Counted from the first letter of the stretch, positions 42,151 to 51,168 are shown. The stretch: 64,000 nucleotides of DNA from Lachnospiraceae bacterium (GCA_003979345.1 RYVZ01000003.1:62001-126000), one strand, 5' to 3'. The notes: generated by a model not told the origin, from the sequence alone. Program-made: numbers and translations.

Positions 42151-43677
42151 TTATTGATCTTCAACAGCCGAGAGTTTATCTGCATCTTCGCTCAGACTCT
42201 GCACGAGCGCGTTGACCTCTGTGACGATCTGCTGATTCTGCTCGCTGCAGCCGTAGGTCTCGTTGGAGTGTGCGGATACCTCCTCCGTGATCGCCGAGAT
42301 CGTCTGGATGCTGTCGACAATGACCTTATTGGCCGACGCAAGATCGGAAACGATGGAAGCGAGCGCCGCCGACTGTTTCTGAATATGGGCGGTGTTTTGA
42401 GCGATCGTGTCAAAGGATTCTGCTGTCTTTCCGGCAGATGCATTTTGCTTTTTATTGCTGTCGATCAGCGTGTTGATCGTGTCGACCATAATCTGAAGCT
42501 GACCGGAAATATTGCTGATCAGACCGGTGATATTTTCGGTGGCGGAGGTCGTCTGTCCTGCAAGGGAGGAAATCTCGGAAGCGACGACTGCGAAACCACG
42601 TCCGGCCTCTCCTGCGCGTGCGGCTTCAATACTTGCGTTTAGTGCCAGCAGGCTCGTCTGGGAAGCAACGCTTGTGATCAGATCCGTAATAGAATTCATT
42701 TGGTCGGTATATTCACGGAAAGAGGAAAGAGCGGAGGCAACATCGGTGCTTGCCTTGTCGGACTGCTCTGTCAGGCTGATCAGGGATGATACGTGTTTCT
42801 GCCCGGTCTGGACCGCGTCGGCGGCAGCGCTTACGCCGCTGTGGATTTCGTCGGCGGCATGCTCTACCGTTGAAATATGCGATTGTATTTCCTCTGTTTT
42901 AATAAGCTGGTTCTGGATAGCTTCGGCGGACTCGTTTGTGCCGGATGTTACCTCGGACATGGATGTCATCGTCTGTCCGACGGAACTTTGCAGGGTGTTC
43001 ATCTGTGAAGCGATCGCACTCACATTTTCCGTCATGTGCCGTGAAATCTGTATGGTGTTTTCAAATAACCCTGATATTTTTAATTTTTCCCGATCGATCC
43101 TTGCGAGCTTCATGTTTTGGAATCTGGATGACTCGAACGATACGATCAGGAAATTGATGGTCATGATCAGTGAGAGGAATCCCTGGATTTCCAGCGCTAC
43201 GATGCCCTGCGGAGCCAGTTCTTTTGTGAGAGCGGAAAAAACAATATATCCGATATTCTCAATAATGACCCCTGCGCCGATGATCGTGGTGTATTTGAAG
43301 TCATTATACAGCGTAATGACGATCAGCATAGGGAAGACATAGGTAAATACCAGTTCGTTCTGCGCGGTAAAGAGCAGGAAGGTGTACAGGATCGCATAGC
43401 CGTAAGAGACGATATGTTTGATTATCGTTGTGTCACGCCGCATTTTGTAGAACACCCAGCAGAGAATGACCGGTATGTATGCCAGGATAAAGGTTACCGC
43501 GACATACGGTAACGTACGGTTCCGTTTGACGACTTCAATGGAATAGGCGGCACAGATCACAGTCGTGATAACAGACAGTGCAATGCAGGCGACGCGGTTT
43601 GCGATGACCATTTCTTCTGACGAATTACCATGCGGTGCATTGGCGAGCGCGCCGGAAATTGTGTTATTAGACATCAT
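42151..43677 (-). CDS. Methyl-accepting chemotaxis protein with six-TM input domain
   Basis: Protein of 508 aa. Six hydrophobic helices at about residues 25-200 replace the usual two-TM ligand-binding layout, with almost no extracellular loop. The cytoplasmic part has the MCP hairpin tip ITSVASQTSLLALNASIEAA followed by RAGEAGRGFAVVASEI, where CheA/CheW bind. Such receptors probably sense membrane-borne or internal signals. AAAGGGGGAT five nt upstream sets ATG 43677 (ATG 43674 also possible). No HAMP is evident. Confidence 0.9.
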   Translation of the reverse strand: MMSNNTISGALANAPHGNSSEEMVIANRVACIALSVITTVICAAYSIEVVKRNRTLPYVAVTFILAYIPVILCWVFYKMRRDTTIIKHIVSYGYAILYTFLLFTAQNELVFTYVFPMLIVITLYNDFKYTTIIGAGVIIENIGYIVFSALTKELAPQGIVALEIQGFLSLIMTINFLIVSFESSRFQNMKLARIDREKLKISGLFENTIQISRHMTENVSAIASQMNTLQSSVGQTMTSMSEVTSGTNESAEAIQNQLIKTEEIQSHISTVEHAADEIHSGVSAAADAVQTGQKHVSSLISLTEQSDKASTDVASALSSFREYTDQMNSITDLITSVASQTSLLALNASIEAARAGEAGRGFAVVASEISSLAGQTTSATENITGLISNISGQLQIMVDTINTLIDSNKKQNASAGKTAESFDTIAQNTAHIQKQSAALASIVSDLASANKVIVDSIQTISAITEEVSAHSNETYGCSEQNQQIVTEVNALVQSLSEDADKLSAVEDQ

Positions 43678-43876
43678 TTTATCCCCCTTTGAAAGTAAAT
43701 TAAATATTTTACATTTTATCATAAACCGTTTGAAAGTGAAACAAGAATGGTACAAAACGTATGAAAAATGGCATATGACGGAACAAAAAGACTTTTCAAA
43801 GGCGGCCGGATGGGTTAGACTAAAAAAGAATAATAAACAGAACGGGTGAGAAGGCTGCAGCAACGGGGGTAAGTTC

Positions 43877-44554
43877 ATGCATGTATCCATGGGAAGTATT
43901 CGGAAAACGGCAAAAGAGGGAGTCTGTTATATTGTGGGCGCCGGGGAGATTGAAAATCCGGGGTGGTTCCGGCGGCAGGTAAGACCGAAGGAGAAAGATT
44001 TTCTGATCGCGGCGGACGGCGGTTTTGCCATGACGGACCGGTGCGGGATCCGCGTGGATCTGTTAGTCGGTGATTTTGATTCACTGGGCATGGTGCCTGA
44101 GGTTCCCAATATGATCCGTATGCCGGAAGAGAAAGACGATACCGATCTGTTTTTTGCGGTAAAAAAGGGACTGGAGAAAGGCTATCGCGCGTTCGAAATC
44201 TATGGCGCGACAGGCGGCAGGGAAGGACATACGATGGCGAATTACCAGACGCTTGTATATCTGGCGAACCGGGGAGCCTGCGGCGTTTTGCGGTCCATGA
44301 AGGTGCAGGTGACGGCGATCCGTAACGATACGTTGCGTCTGCCTGCGTATCAAAGCGGTTTTGTGTCCGTGTTCTGTATGGGGGACAAAGCGGAGGGTGT
44401 TACGCTTAAGGGATTAAAATATCCATTGTCCGAGGCTGTTCTGACGAATGATACGCCGATCGGCGTAAGCAATGAGTTTGTCGGGGAGCGCGCAGAGATC
44501 ACGGTCGCAGGCGGGACACTGTTAATTATGTGGGAGACCGGCGGCGGGCGCTGA
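43877..44554 (+). CDS. thiN: Thiamine diphosphokinase
   Basis: Protein of 225 aa. It pyrophosphorylates thiamine to thiamine diphosphate. CYIVGAGEIENPGWF, FLIAADGGFAMTDRCGI, VDLLVGDFDSLG and EEKDDTDLFFAVKKGLEKG with the DDTD metal site are typical, as is EIYGATGGREGHTMANYQTL. GGGGGTAAG precedes ATG 43877. Often near rpe/rsgA in Firmicutes; here it is alone. Confidence 0.92.
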   Translation: MHVSMGSIRKTAKEGVCYIVGAGEIENPGWFRRQVRPKEKDFLIAADGGFAMTDRCGIRVDLLVGDFDSLGMVPEVPNMIRMPEEKDDTDLFFAVKKGLEKGYRAFEIYGATGGREGHTMANYQTLVYLANRGACGVLRSMKVQVTAIRNDTLRLPAYQSGFVSVFCMGDKAEGVTLKGLKYPLSEAVLTNDTPIGVSNEFVGERAEITVAGGTLLIMWETGGGR

Positions 44555-44580
44555 CCGGAAGATGGGAATAGCAGAAAAAC

Positions 44581-44615
44581 AAAAAATCCTTTCACAGAAA
44601 ACGAAAGGATTTTTT
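44581..44615 (-). terminator. Terminator of the tRNA-Gly pair
   Basis: AAAAAATCCTTTC (44581-44593) and GAAAGGATTTTTT (44603-44615) are complementary; on the minus strand the hairpin ends in T6, starting 3 nt after the tRNA. Confidence 0.85.
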
Positions 44616-44617
44616 AG

Positions 44618-44690
44618 AGCGCGAGACGGGACTCGAACCCGCGGCCTCGACCTTGGCAAGGTCGCGCTCCACCAACTGAGCCACTCGCGC
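44618..44690 (-). tRNA. tRNA-Gly(GCC)
   Basis: 73 nt. Acceptor arms GCGCGAG/CTCGCGC, anticodon stem CGACC/GGTCG with loop TTGCCAA (anticodon GCC), T-arm GCGGGTTCGAGTCCCG. The 3' CCA is not encoded. Confidence 0.95.
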
Positions 44691-44695
44691 ATAAG

Positions 44696-44766
44696 AGCAG
44701 GTGATGGGAATCGAACCCACGTATCCAGCTTGGAAGGCTGGTGTTCTACCATTGAACTACACCTGC
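44696..44766 (-). tRNA. tRNA-Gly(TCC)
   Basis: 71 nt. Acceptor arms GCAGGTG/CACCTGC, anticodon loop CTTCCAA (anticodon TCC), T-arm GTGGGTTCGATTCCCA. No encoded CCA. Only 5 nt separate it from tRNA-Gly(GCC), so the two are one transcript covering all four Gly codons except those read best by CCC. Confidence 0.95.
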
Positions 44767-44824
44767 GAAAAACGGAATCCCCGAAATTGTTTCGTGCGGT
44801 TCCGTAAACTCAAGAACGATATTC

Positions 44825-44853
44825 ATTTTAGCAAAGATTCTCTTTGGTGTCAA
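44825..44853 (-). promoter_or_regulatory. Promoter of the tRNA-Gly operon
   Basis: On the minus strand TTGACA (44853-44848), 17-bp spacer, TAAAAT (44830-44825), about 58 bp before the first tRNA. Confidence 0.75.
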
Positions 44854-45037
44854 TTCTTTTTTTCAAAATCTTGGCACGAAGATATTTGGAGATCTTCGCG
44901 CGGAAAATCTTCGTGTGTGAAAAGTTTTTGCGCGAAATTTTTATTTATATTTAAGCATTTTTGTCAGATTTTATGAATTTGAAAAGTATATAAAATGAGA
45001 AGTACTTCTAAACAAGACATATCAAAGGTCTTATTTT

Positions 45038-45066
45038 TCAGGTCTGACCTGATTTCTCAGACCTGA
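45038..45066 (+). other. Inverted repeat before the ECF sigma gene
   Basis: TCAGGTCTGA (45038-45047) and TCAGACCTGA (45057-45066) form a 10-bp stem with a 9-nt loop, 35 bp before the sigma gene. Could be a leader hairpin or an operator. The rest of 44854-45100 is AT-rich, with nothing else recognised. Confidence 0.5.
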
Positions 45067-45100
45067 GTATTTTGAGAACGAAGGGATTGAGGTGAAGCGT

Positions 45101-45640
45101 ATGGACGCGGACGACAGGGCGAAAGAGTTGTTTGAGCAATATGCCGATATGGTTTACCGGGTCGCAGTGTCCTATGGAGGAACGGGGCAGTGGGCGGAAG
45201 ATGTCGTACAGGAAGTATTTGTACGATATCTGAAGAGGCGTCCGGTATTTGAATCCGGCGAGCACGAGAAGGCATGGTTTATCCGGGTTGCCATCAATTG
45301 TTCCAAAAGTTCGCTTTCTGGGGTATGGGCGAAGCGGATCTGCCCTTTGGAGGAATACGGGGAGCAGGAGACCGTGTCGTTTTCAGACGTCCGTGAGAGC
45401 GGGATCTATGAGGCATTGCTGAAACTGCCGGCAAAATACCGGATCGTGTTATATCTGAGGTATGTTGAGGAATATCAGATTAAGGAAATCGCGGAACTTC
45501 TGCATATTACCCCGAATCTGGTATCGGCAAGGCTAAAGCGGGCAAAAGCGAAAATGAAAGTATTATTAGCGGAGACGGAGGGAATGAGTGATGAACGAAA
45601 AACAATATCAATCCATGTATCGTCACATTTGTCTGAGTGA
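45101..45640 (+). CDS. ECF-type RNA polymerase sigma factor
   Basis: Protein of 179 aa. Region 2 (about 8-70) has FEQYADMVYRVAVSYGGTGQ and AEDVVQEVFVRYLKR; region 4 (about 110-165) has LPAKYRIVLYLRYVEEYQIK followed by an HTH (IAELLHITPNLVSARLKRAK). It should direct polymerase to its own regulon, held in check by the membrane protein encoded next. GAGGTGAAG precedes ATG 45101 (GTG 45092 is the alternative). The coding end overlaps the anti-sigma gene by about 50 bp, implying coupled translation. Confidence 0.9.
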   Translation: MDADDRAKELFEQYADMVYRVAVSYGGTGQWAEDVVQEVFVRYLKRRPVFESGEHEKAWFIRVAINCSKSSLSGVWAKRICPLEEYGEQETVSFSDVRESGIYEALLKLPAKYRIVLYLRYVEEYQIKEIAELLHITPNLVSARLKRAKAKMKVLLAETEGMSDERKTISIHVSSHLSE

Positions 45641-46763
45641 TGAACAAAAAAATAGAATTTGGAAAAACATGAGAAATACGGCAGGCGGGGCGGCGGCAGA
45701 AAGAAAAGCGCGCTTTACGCTGCGCGGGGCAGTCTGCATCTGTGCCGTGTTGATGGCATCCGGTATGACCGTACTGGCAGTCAATTCTTCCTATGTAGAA
45801 AGGATCGCGAAGGCAATGGGCTCTTTCACGGGGAAGGATGAGGTCACGCAGAGCCAGACGGATCTGTATACGGAATACGGGAACTCGGTGGAACATCGTA
45901 TGATGTCGGGGAGCGGGGAAGTCAGGATCGAAGCGGCTTTCTATGACAGGGGGTACTTGTGTCTTCCGTTTACGCTGTATCCGAATACAGAATTGGAGCC
46001 GGGAACGGATATTTCATCGGAACCCGTGTTCGAGGGGCTTCTGCGGGAAATGACGGGATCGGTATGGTATGATCCGGCGGAAGGAGAAGCGGTTGATGAG
46101 TTCAGCCTTTATACGCGGATCGATCCGGTGGTCGAGGAGGACGGTTCTCTGACCGGAAGCTTTGTGATTGTGAACACAATGGAGGAAGGCTTTGCGCAGG
46201 GAGGCGTGATCCGCCTCATTAAGCGTGACTACATGAAATTTGGAGATACCTTTGGCAGAGCGCTGATGGAGGGGGAGGATACTGCCGGGTTAAGTACCTT
46301 TGAGGTGCTGGTCAACGGAGAGTCGGTCACTTATGTGGAAGCAGTGTCCGGAGAGGAATTGCTGGCGGAGATTCCTCTTGACAATGCTCAAGTTCCGGAG
46401 ATGGAAGTTCCTACAGCGGGCGTATCGCTGCCTTATGGCGTACGGGCGGATAAAATCGTCATTTCCCCGCTGGCACTCTATCTGTACGGGACGGGGGATA
46501 ACATGCATCCGGCCGATAAAATGATTTACAATATCTGGGTCGTGCTCAAAGACGGAAGCGTTATGGAGTGGTCGGGGAATTGGTCTTCGCAGCGTTACAG
46601 GGAGGAGCACGAAGACCATGAATACGGGTACCGTTTTTCCAAAGCTTTTTCCGGCGTTGTGGAGCTTGAGGACATTGCAGGCGTGCGTATCACCGACCGG
46701 GGAGAGGAGATCTGCTTTATTCCCGTGAACGGCAGGCGGGACAGCAGTGCCGGCGTGGAATGA
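45591..46763 (+). CDS. DUF4179-like membrane anti-sigma factor
   Basis: Protein of 390 aa. The cytoplasmic N-terminus (about 40 residues, CLSDEQKNRIWKNMRN) would hold the sigma factor; one TM follows (GAVCICAVLMASGMTVLAV), then an extracellular domain of about 320 residues resembling DUF4179-type sensor domains in Firmicutes. Ligand unknown. GGAGGG upstream lies inside the sigma gene and supports ATG 45591; GTG 45588 is next to it. Pairing with the preceding ECF gene is by context and overlap. Confidence 0.78.
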   Translation: MNEKQYQSMYRHICLSDEQKNRIWKNMRNTAGGAAAERKARFTLRGAVCICAVLMASGMTVLAVNSSYVERIAKAMGSFTGKDEVTQSQTDLYTEYGNSVEHRMMSGSGEVRIEAAFYDRGYLCLPFTLYPNTELEPGTDISSEPVFEGLLREMTGSVWYDPAEGEAVDEFSLYTRIDPVVEEDGSLTGSFVIVNTMEEGFAQGGVIRLIKRDYMKFGDTFGRALMEGEDTAGLSTFEVLVNGESVTYVEAVSGEELLAEIPLDNAQVPEMEVPTAGVSLPYGVRADKIVISPLALYLYGTGDNMHPADKMIYNIWVVLKDGSVMEWSGNWSSQRYREEHEDHEYGYRFSKAFSGVVELEDIAGVRITDRGEEICFIPVNGRRDSSAGVE

Positions 46764-46871
46764 CCGGACCGGAAGAAGGGCAGTGCCGGGACGGAATAGC
46801 CGGATTGTTGAAATGGGATAAAAAGACCGGACTTTTGAAATGAGAGCGAAAACCGGATTTTTGAAAAACGG

Positions 46872-46925
46872 CATATGGATCGGGTAAAAAATGCATGATT
46901 TTACCCGCCATATGTTGTTTTTTTT
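46872..46925 (+). terminator. Terminator of the sigma/anti-sigma operon
   Basis: CATATGG-AT-CGGGTAAAA pairs with TTTTACCCG-CCATATG (one bulge), then TTG and T8. Confidence 0.8.
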
Positions 46926-46926
46926 C

Positions 46927-46955
46927 TTGAAAAAAGCTGTTGATAGAAATATACT
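46927..46955 (+). promoter_or_regulatory. Promoter of the unknown membrane protein operon
   Basis: TTGAAA (46927-46932), 17-bp spacer, TATACT (46950-46955), starting directly after the T-run of the preceding terminator. Confidence 0.65.
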
Positions 46956-47000
46956 ATGTTATAGATCATATATTTATCCGGATGTAGGGAGGAAAGAGTT

Positions 47001-47588
47001 ATGCAGTATAATCAAAAGATCAAAAAAGTAGGCGGAGCGTTTCTGTTGTTGTATTTGATCGTGCCGATCGTAGTGGTCGCAGTGCCGGTCATATTATCGT
47101 TGCTGCTGCCGGAGATGGAGGGAACGTTTGCCGGCTGTGCGGCCTTGCTTGCCATAATCAGCTTTTTTTGGTGGATCTTGGGGTGGAAACTGGTCTTAGG
47201 CATCAAAAGGAAGTCGATGGCAAAAAAGCTTGATGAAGCGGGATTTGTCAGGAATCATACATTTAACAGCGATACCTCGACTATTGTGATCGATGCGCAG
47301 CATGGGGACATGGCGCTTCTGTTCTGTTTTAATCCGTTCGTGATCCAGATTGCTTCCATGAAGAAGATCACAAGGGCATGGGTGGATGACGGTGCACACG
47401 GATCGGGATTCATGAGAGGATCCAGCTGTGTCCGTTTTTGCTTTGAGCTTGACGGCATAGTTATCAAAGTGAATACGTTTACATCCAATAAGAGATGGCG
47501 GATGGACAGCAATTACATATTAACGGGTATTTCCAAAGCGGATATGATGGTCAACGAGATCAACAAGGCAAAACAGGCGGGGCAGTAA
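47001..47588 (+). CDS. Small membrane protein of unknown function
   Basis: Protein of 195 aa; no family recognised. Two TM helices at about 11-35 (FLLLYLIVPIVVVAVPVILS) and 42-65, a short turn and a cytoplasmic domain of about 125 residues with alternating beta strands (TIVIDAQHGDMALLFCFNPF; SGFMRGSSCVRFCFELDGIV). The build recalls PH-like membrane-anchored domains. AGGGAGGAAAG precedes the ATG. Its stop overlaps the next gene's ATG (TAATG), so the two are translationally coupled. Confidence 0.72.
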   Translation: MQYNQKIKKVGGAFLLLYLIVPIVVVAVPVILSLLLPEMEGTFAGCAALLAIISFFWWILGWKLVLGIKRKSMAKKLDEAGFVRNHTFNSDTSTIVIDAQHGDMALLFCFNPFVIQIASMKKITRAWVDDGAHGSGFMRGSSCVRFCFELDGIVIKVNTFTSNKRWRMDSNYILTGISKADMMVNEINKAKQAGQ

Positions 47589-47950
47589 TGGGACTGATCA
47601 AAAAACTAAAATCTAAAATTTTTGATAATTGCTGCAGTCAATGTCAAAACGAAATGAATATTACGGGGCAGTGGTTGTTCGCACTGCCGGAAATGAGAGT
47701 CGGCCATTATGTCCGGCATGAGGATGCGGACTATTATAAGAAGCACCTTGTTCCCATCATGCAGAAATCACAGATTCCGGCGGGGATGTATGCCTGTAAT
47801 CTGTATGTATACCAATGTCCCTCGTGTGGTCACCGGGCGGTAAAGCTGGTGGTATTTTTGCCTGTGCGCGAAGAAGAAAAACTGGAGCAGGGACTTTATT
47901 TTGAAAAAGGCGAGATGGATGATTTTGTGTTTGGTGTGCAGAACCGATGA
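47588..47950 (+). CDS. Small zinc-ribbon-like protein of unknown function
   Basis: Protein of 120 aa. Two Cys pairs, CSQC near residue 16 and CPSC near residue 79, could form one zinc ribbon folded across the protein. No DNA-binding or enzymatic motif is visible. Start ATG 47588 shares a base with the preceding TAA stop; the frame is open earlier but that part overlaps the upstream gene. Likely works with the membrane protein encoded before it. Confidence 0.7.
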   Translation: MGLIKKLKSKIFDNCCSQCQNEMNITGQWLFALPEMRVGHYVRHEDADYYKKHLVPIMQKSQIPAGMYACNLYVYQCPSCGHRAVKLVVFLPVREEEKLEQGLYFEKGEMDDFVFGVQNR

Positions 47951-47973
47951 GTTAAGACCGGGAGGAGTTCACT

Positions 47974-48384
47974 ATGGATGACAGGATCAAGCAGGAGCTA
48001 AAAAAACTGGTAACACATAATATTTATGCGGAGGCAATGGGCATAGAATTGCTGGAACTGCGTCAGGGCTATGCGCGGGGGAGGATGCCGTACCGGTTGG
48101 AGAATGCGAATCCTTACGGATCCCTGCATGGCGGTGTGTTGTATTCGCTGGCGGATATTATTTGTGGACTGGCGGCATGTACCTATGGCTATTATTCGTC
48201 GACGATCGAGGGGAGCATGCATTATGTGCGCCCGGCGCTCAACACGCGCTATGTGGTCTGTGAGGCGCATGAGCTGCGCCAGGGCAGGCAGGTGTCCGTG
48301 TATGAAGCACGTCTGACAAATGACGAGGGGCTTTTGCTTGATACAGCAGAATTTTCGTTTTATATGTTGGAGAAGGAGGTCTAA
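47974..48384 (+). CDS. PaaI-type hotdog thioesterase
   Basis: Protein of 136 aa. The hotdog signature NANPYGSLHGGVLYSLADII at about 43-62 contains the HGG turn and acidic residue of PaaI-like acyl-CoA thioesterases, and MHYVRPAL is the second strand. These enzymes hydrolyse small or aromatic acyl-CoAs. Substrate unknown. It starts 23 bp after the zinc-ribbon gene with GGGAGGAG before the ATG. Confidence 0.88.
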   Translation: MDDRIKQELKKLVTHNIYAEAMGIELLELRQGYARGRMPYRLENANPYGSLHGGVLYSLADIICGLAACTYGYYSSTIEGSMHYVRPALNTRYVVCEAHELRQGRQVSVYEARLTNDEGLLLDTAEFSFYMLEKEV

Positions 48385-48385
48385 A

Positions 48386-48493
48386 AAAGAGTTTCGCCGG
48401 CGCGAAACTCTTTAGAAGAATCCGCATAGCGAATTCTTCCGGGGATGGAAACTCTTTAGAAAAATCCGCATAGCGGATTCTTTTGGGATGTAA
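48386..48493 (+). repeat. Hairpin plus two 43-bp direct repeats
   Basis: AAAGAGTTTCGC (48386-48397) pairs with GCGAAACTCTTT (48402-48413), a likely terminator of the thioesterase operon. Two direct 43-bp copies follow (48408-48450, 48451-48493), each with a hairpin GAAxAATCCGC-ATA-GCGxATTCTT and a GGGATGgA tail. The element resembles 18274-18310. Confidence 0.75.
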
Positions 48494-48530
48494 AGTTTTT
48501 ATAATGTGAGAAGGAGGATACTGGTAAAAG

Positions 48531-50336
48531 ATGGGAGAGGTTCGTAAAATACCTGCAAGGGATGAGATCGATGTACGCGATACGTGGGCGCTTGAGGATC
48601 TGTATGAGACGGATGATGCATGGGAGGCCAAGATTGCCGAGGCGGAGAAGAGCATGGGAAAGCTGTCTGCTTTTGAAGGAAAACTCGGGGCATCCGCGCA
48701 GGAGCTGCTTGCTTTTTTAAGGCTGCAGGATGAGCTGGAATGTGTTGTGGAAAGACTGTACGTCTATGCAAATGAGAAACTGCATCAGGACATGAGCGTA
48801 TCAAAATATCAGGGCTATACGACCAGGGCGCAGGCGCTGGCGGTACAGATTGGCGGCGCCGTATCGTTTGCGGAGCCGGAAATTCTTGCGATTCCGGAGG
48901 AAACGTTGAAGGGTTTTTTTGCAAATTGTCCTGATCTGGAACTTTACAGGCTTCTGATCGACCGTATTTTATACGCAAAGGAACATACGCTTTCGCCGAA
49001 AGAGGAGGCGCTTCTTGCCAAAGCGCAGGAGATGGCGACTGCGCCGGATGATATTTATTCGCTGCTCACCGATGTCGATCTGCAGTTTGGGACGATCAGG
49101 GATGAGGACGGAAATGATGTTGAACTGACGGATATTAATTATGTGAGCATGCTGCAAAGCAGCGACAGGCGTGTCAGAAAAGATGCATTTGATGCGCTTT
49201 ACAAAGTATACGACCAGTTTAAGAACAGTATTGCCGCAATGTTTCAGGCAAATGTGAAAAAAGCGCGATTCTACTCCGACGTGCGGCATTATTCATCTTC
49301 CATGGAAATGTCGCTTGACGGCAGCAGGATTCCGGTCAGTGTATATGAGAGCCTAATCGAGGCGGTTCATACTGCCCTTCCTGATATGTATCGGTATGTT
49401 TCGCTGCGCAAGCGCGTGCTGGGCGTGGATGAACTGCATATGTATGATGTGTATGTGCCGATTGTCAAGGATTATGACATGAATGTCACGTTTGAGGAGG
49501 CGAAGGAGCTTGTCTTAAAGGGGCTTGCGCCGATGGGTGAGGAGTATCTGTCCCATCTGCGCGAAGGATTCGCGGATCGCTGGATCGATGTGTATGAAAA
49601 TAAGAACAAACGCGGCGGCGCGTATTCATGGAGCGCGTATGGCGTGCATCCGTATGTATTGCTCAATTATCAGGGGAAACTGGACGATGTGTTTACGCTG
49701 GCGCACGAGATGGGACATGCGCTGCACAGTTATTATTCTAATGCGAACCAGCCGTATGTATATGCAGGGTACCGGCTGTTTGTGGCGGAGGTGGCATCTA
49801 TCTGCAACGAATCGCTGCTCATCCGTTATATGCTGGAAAAATGTGAGGATAAGCAGGAAAAATGTTATCTGATCAATCATTTTCTGGATCAGTTTAAGGG
49901 AACGCTGTTTCGGCAGACGATGTTCGCGGAGTTTGAGATGGTGATGCACCGCATGTATGCGCAGGGTGAGGCTTTGACGGCGGAGCGCATCTGTGAGATT
50001 TATCTGGAGCTGAATCAGAAATATTTTGGCACGGATATGGTTTCCGATCCCCAGATCGCGTTAGAGTGGGCGAGAATCCCGCATTTCTATACGGAGTTCT
50101 ATGTGTACCAATATGCAACAGGGTTTGCTGCGGCGATCGCACTTTCGGATAAGATCCTGCATGAGGGCGAACCGGCGGTGGAAGCATACAAAAGTTTCTT
50201 AAAGGGCGGCTGCTCCAAGGATCCGCTGGAGCTGCTAAAAATGGCAGGTATTGATATGAGCAGACCGGAGCCGGTGAAAGACGCATTGAAGCTGTTTGGC
50301 GGGCTGGTCACGGAAATGGAAGAATTGATGGCGTAG
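48531..50336 (+). CDS. pepF: Oligoendopeptidase F
   Basis: Protein of 601 aa, standard length of M3B peptidases. The zinc site HEMGHALHSYY is at about residue 390, with the third ligand Glu in FVAEVASICNESLL. An N-terminal helical domain of about 200 residues precedes the catalytic domain. The enzyme cleaves cytosolic oligopeptides of roughly 7-17 residues. AGAAGGAGG upstream sets the start. The dedicated terminator lies 55 bp after the stop. Confidence 0.95.
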   Translation: MGEVRKIPARDEIDVRDTWALEDLYETDDAWEAKIAEAEKSMGKLSAFEGKLGASAQELLAFLRLQDELECVVERLYVYANEKLHQDMSVSKYQGYTTRAQALAVQIGGAVSFAEPEILAIPEETLKGFFANCPDLELYRLLIDRILYAKEHTLSPKEEALLAKAQEMATAPDDIYSLLTDVDLQFGTIRDEDGNDVELTDINYVSMLQSSDRRVRKDAFDALYKVYDQFKNSIAAMFQANVKKARFYSDVRHYSSSMEMSLDGSRIPVSVYESLIEAVHTALPDMYRYVSLRKRVLGVDELHMYDVYVPIVKDYDMNVTFEEAKELVLKGLAPMGEEYLSHLREGFADRWIDVYENKNKRGGAYSWSAYGVHPYVLLNYQGKLDDVFTLAHEMGHALHSYYSNANQPYVYAGYRLFVAEVASICNESLLIRYMLEKCEDKQEKCYLINHFLDQFKGTLFRQTMFAEFEMVMHRMYAQGEALTAERICEIYLELNQKYFGTDMVSDPQIALEWARIPHFYTEFYVYQYATGFAAAIALSDKILHEGEPAVEAYKSFLKGGCSKDPLELLKMAGIDMSRPEPVKDALKLFGGLVTEMEELMA

Positions 50337-50391
50337 AACGTTTAGATAAAGCGAATTCATTATCATAAGGCAAGATCATTTGATGGGATGC

Positions 50392-50430
50392 ATCCTGTTA
50401 TTCAGTTACAAACTGAATGACAGGATTTCT
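50392..50430 (+). terminator. Terminator after pepF
   Basis: ATCCTGTTATTCAGTT pairs with AACTGAATGACAGGAT (ending 50426), followed by TTTCT. Confidence 0.65.
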
Positions 50431-50544
50431 CTTGCGGTTTACAGTATAGGCAGAGGAGGATGCATGCGGCATGGTGCGCAGTATCACTGAGCTCTGCGGA
50501 GGCGCTTCATGCGGCAGGGACTGTAAGCCGGGAGGGAAATGCGT

Positions 50545-51168
50545 ATGGAACAGATCAGTGTGATTGCGAGACGGTTAAAAAGCGGGTGCGTGCAATACGG
50601 ATGGAGCAGCGGAGACAGAATGGAAATTGCCAGAAGGCTTTTCCGGTATTATCAATTGCCCGAACGTGTTTCATGTTTATTTGATATCGGGAAGGTACGC
50701 GGCTGCAGGTCTGAGCGGGAGATCTTTGATAAAAGACCGACTGCGGGTAATGCTTTTTTCTATGAGGAAAGGGACGGATGCTGGTATGATGTGCTGCGGG
50801 GACCGTTTATCATCAAGACACCGTTGGAACTGCTTTTACATGAAACGGATCGGAAAGGGTGCGGGATTGCAGAATGTATACGACTCATCGAAAAAGGGCT
50901 GATTGAATATATGCTGTGGGAATATGTCACGCGGGATGAAGTTTTCGAGGAGCTTGTGAAGAGAAACGGCGGCGATGCGGGAAGTCTTCTGGATCGGATA
51001 TTAGCGAACGATGATCCAATAACGGCATTGTATGAGATGAAATGGCTGTATCATTATTTTGACCATTGGGCAGCTGTTTTTACGGATGAGAGCGGGGAAA
51101 AAATCGTCGGTTATGCGCTCGCACCGGTGAGGCGGCAGAGAAGGAGCCGACAGGCAAGCTGTGGATAA
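50545..51168 (+). CDS. Hypothetical protein upstream of an XRE regulator
   Basis: Protein of 207 aa; no family recognised. It is soluble, with many Cys and charged residues and no repeat. An Arg/Glu-rich middle and a C-terminal Arg-rich tail (VRRQRRSRQASCG) are visible. GGGAGGG upstream fits ATG 50545 better than ATG 50539. The next gene, an XRE-type regulator, begins 16 bp later, so both are one operon ending at the 51568 terminator. Its role may be tied to that regulator. Confidence 0.65.
   Translation: MEQISVIARRLKSGCVQYGWSSGDRMEIARRLFRYYQLPERVSCLFDIGKVRGCRSEREIFDKRPTAGNAFFYEERDGCWYDVLRGPFIIKTPLELLLHETDRKGCGIAECIRLIEKGLIEYMLWEYVTRDEVFEELVKRNGGDAGSLLDRILANDDPITALYEMKWLYHYFDHWAAVFTDESGEKIVGYALAPVRRQRRSRQASCG

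Noticed and set aside
42512..43342. Plus-strand frame of 276 codons opposite the chemoreceptor
   Set aside because: Mirrors the MCP reading frame, with no start signal or family resemblance.
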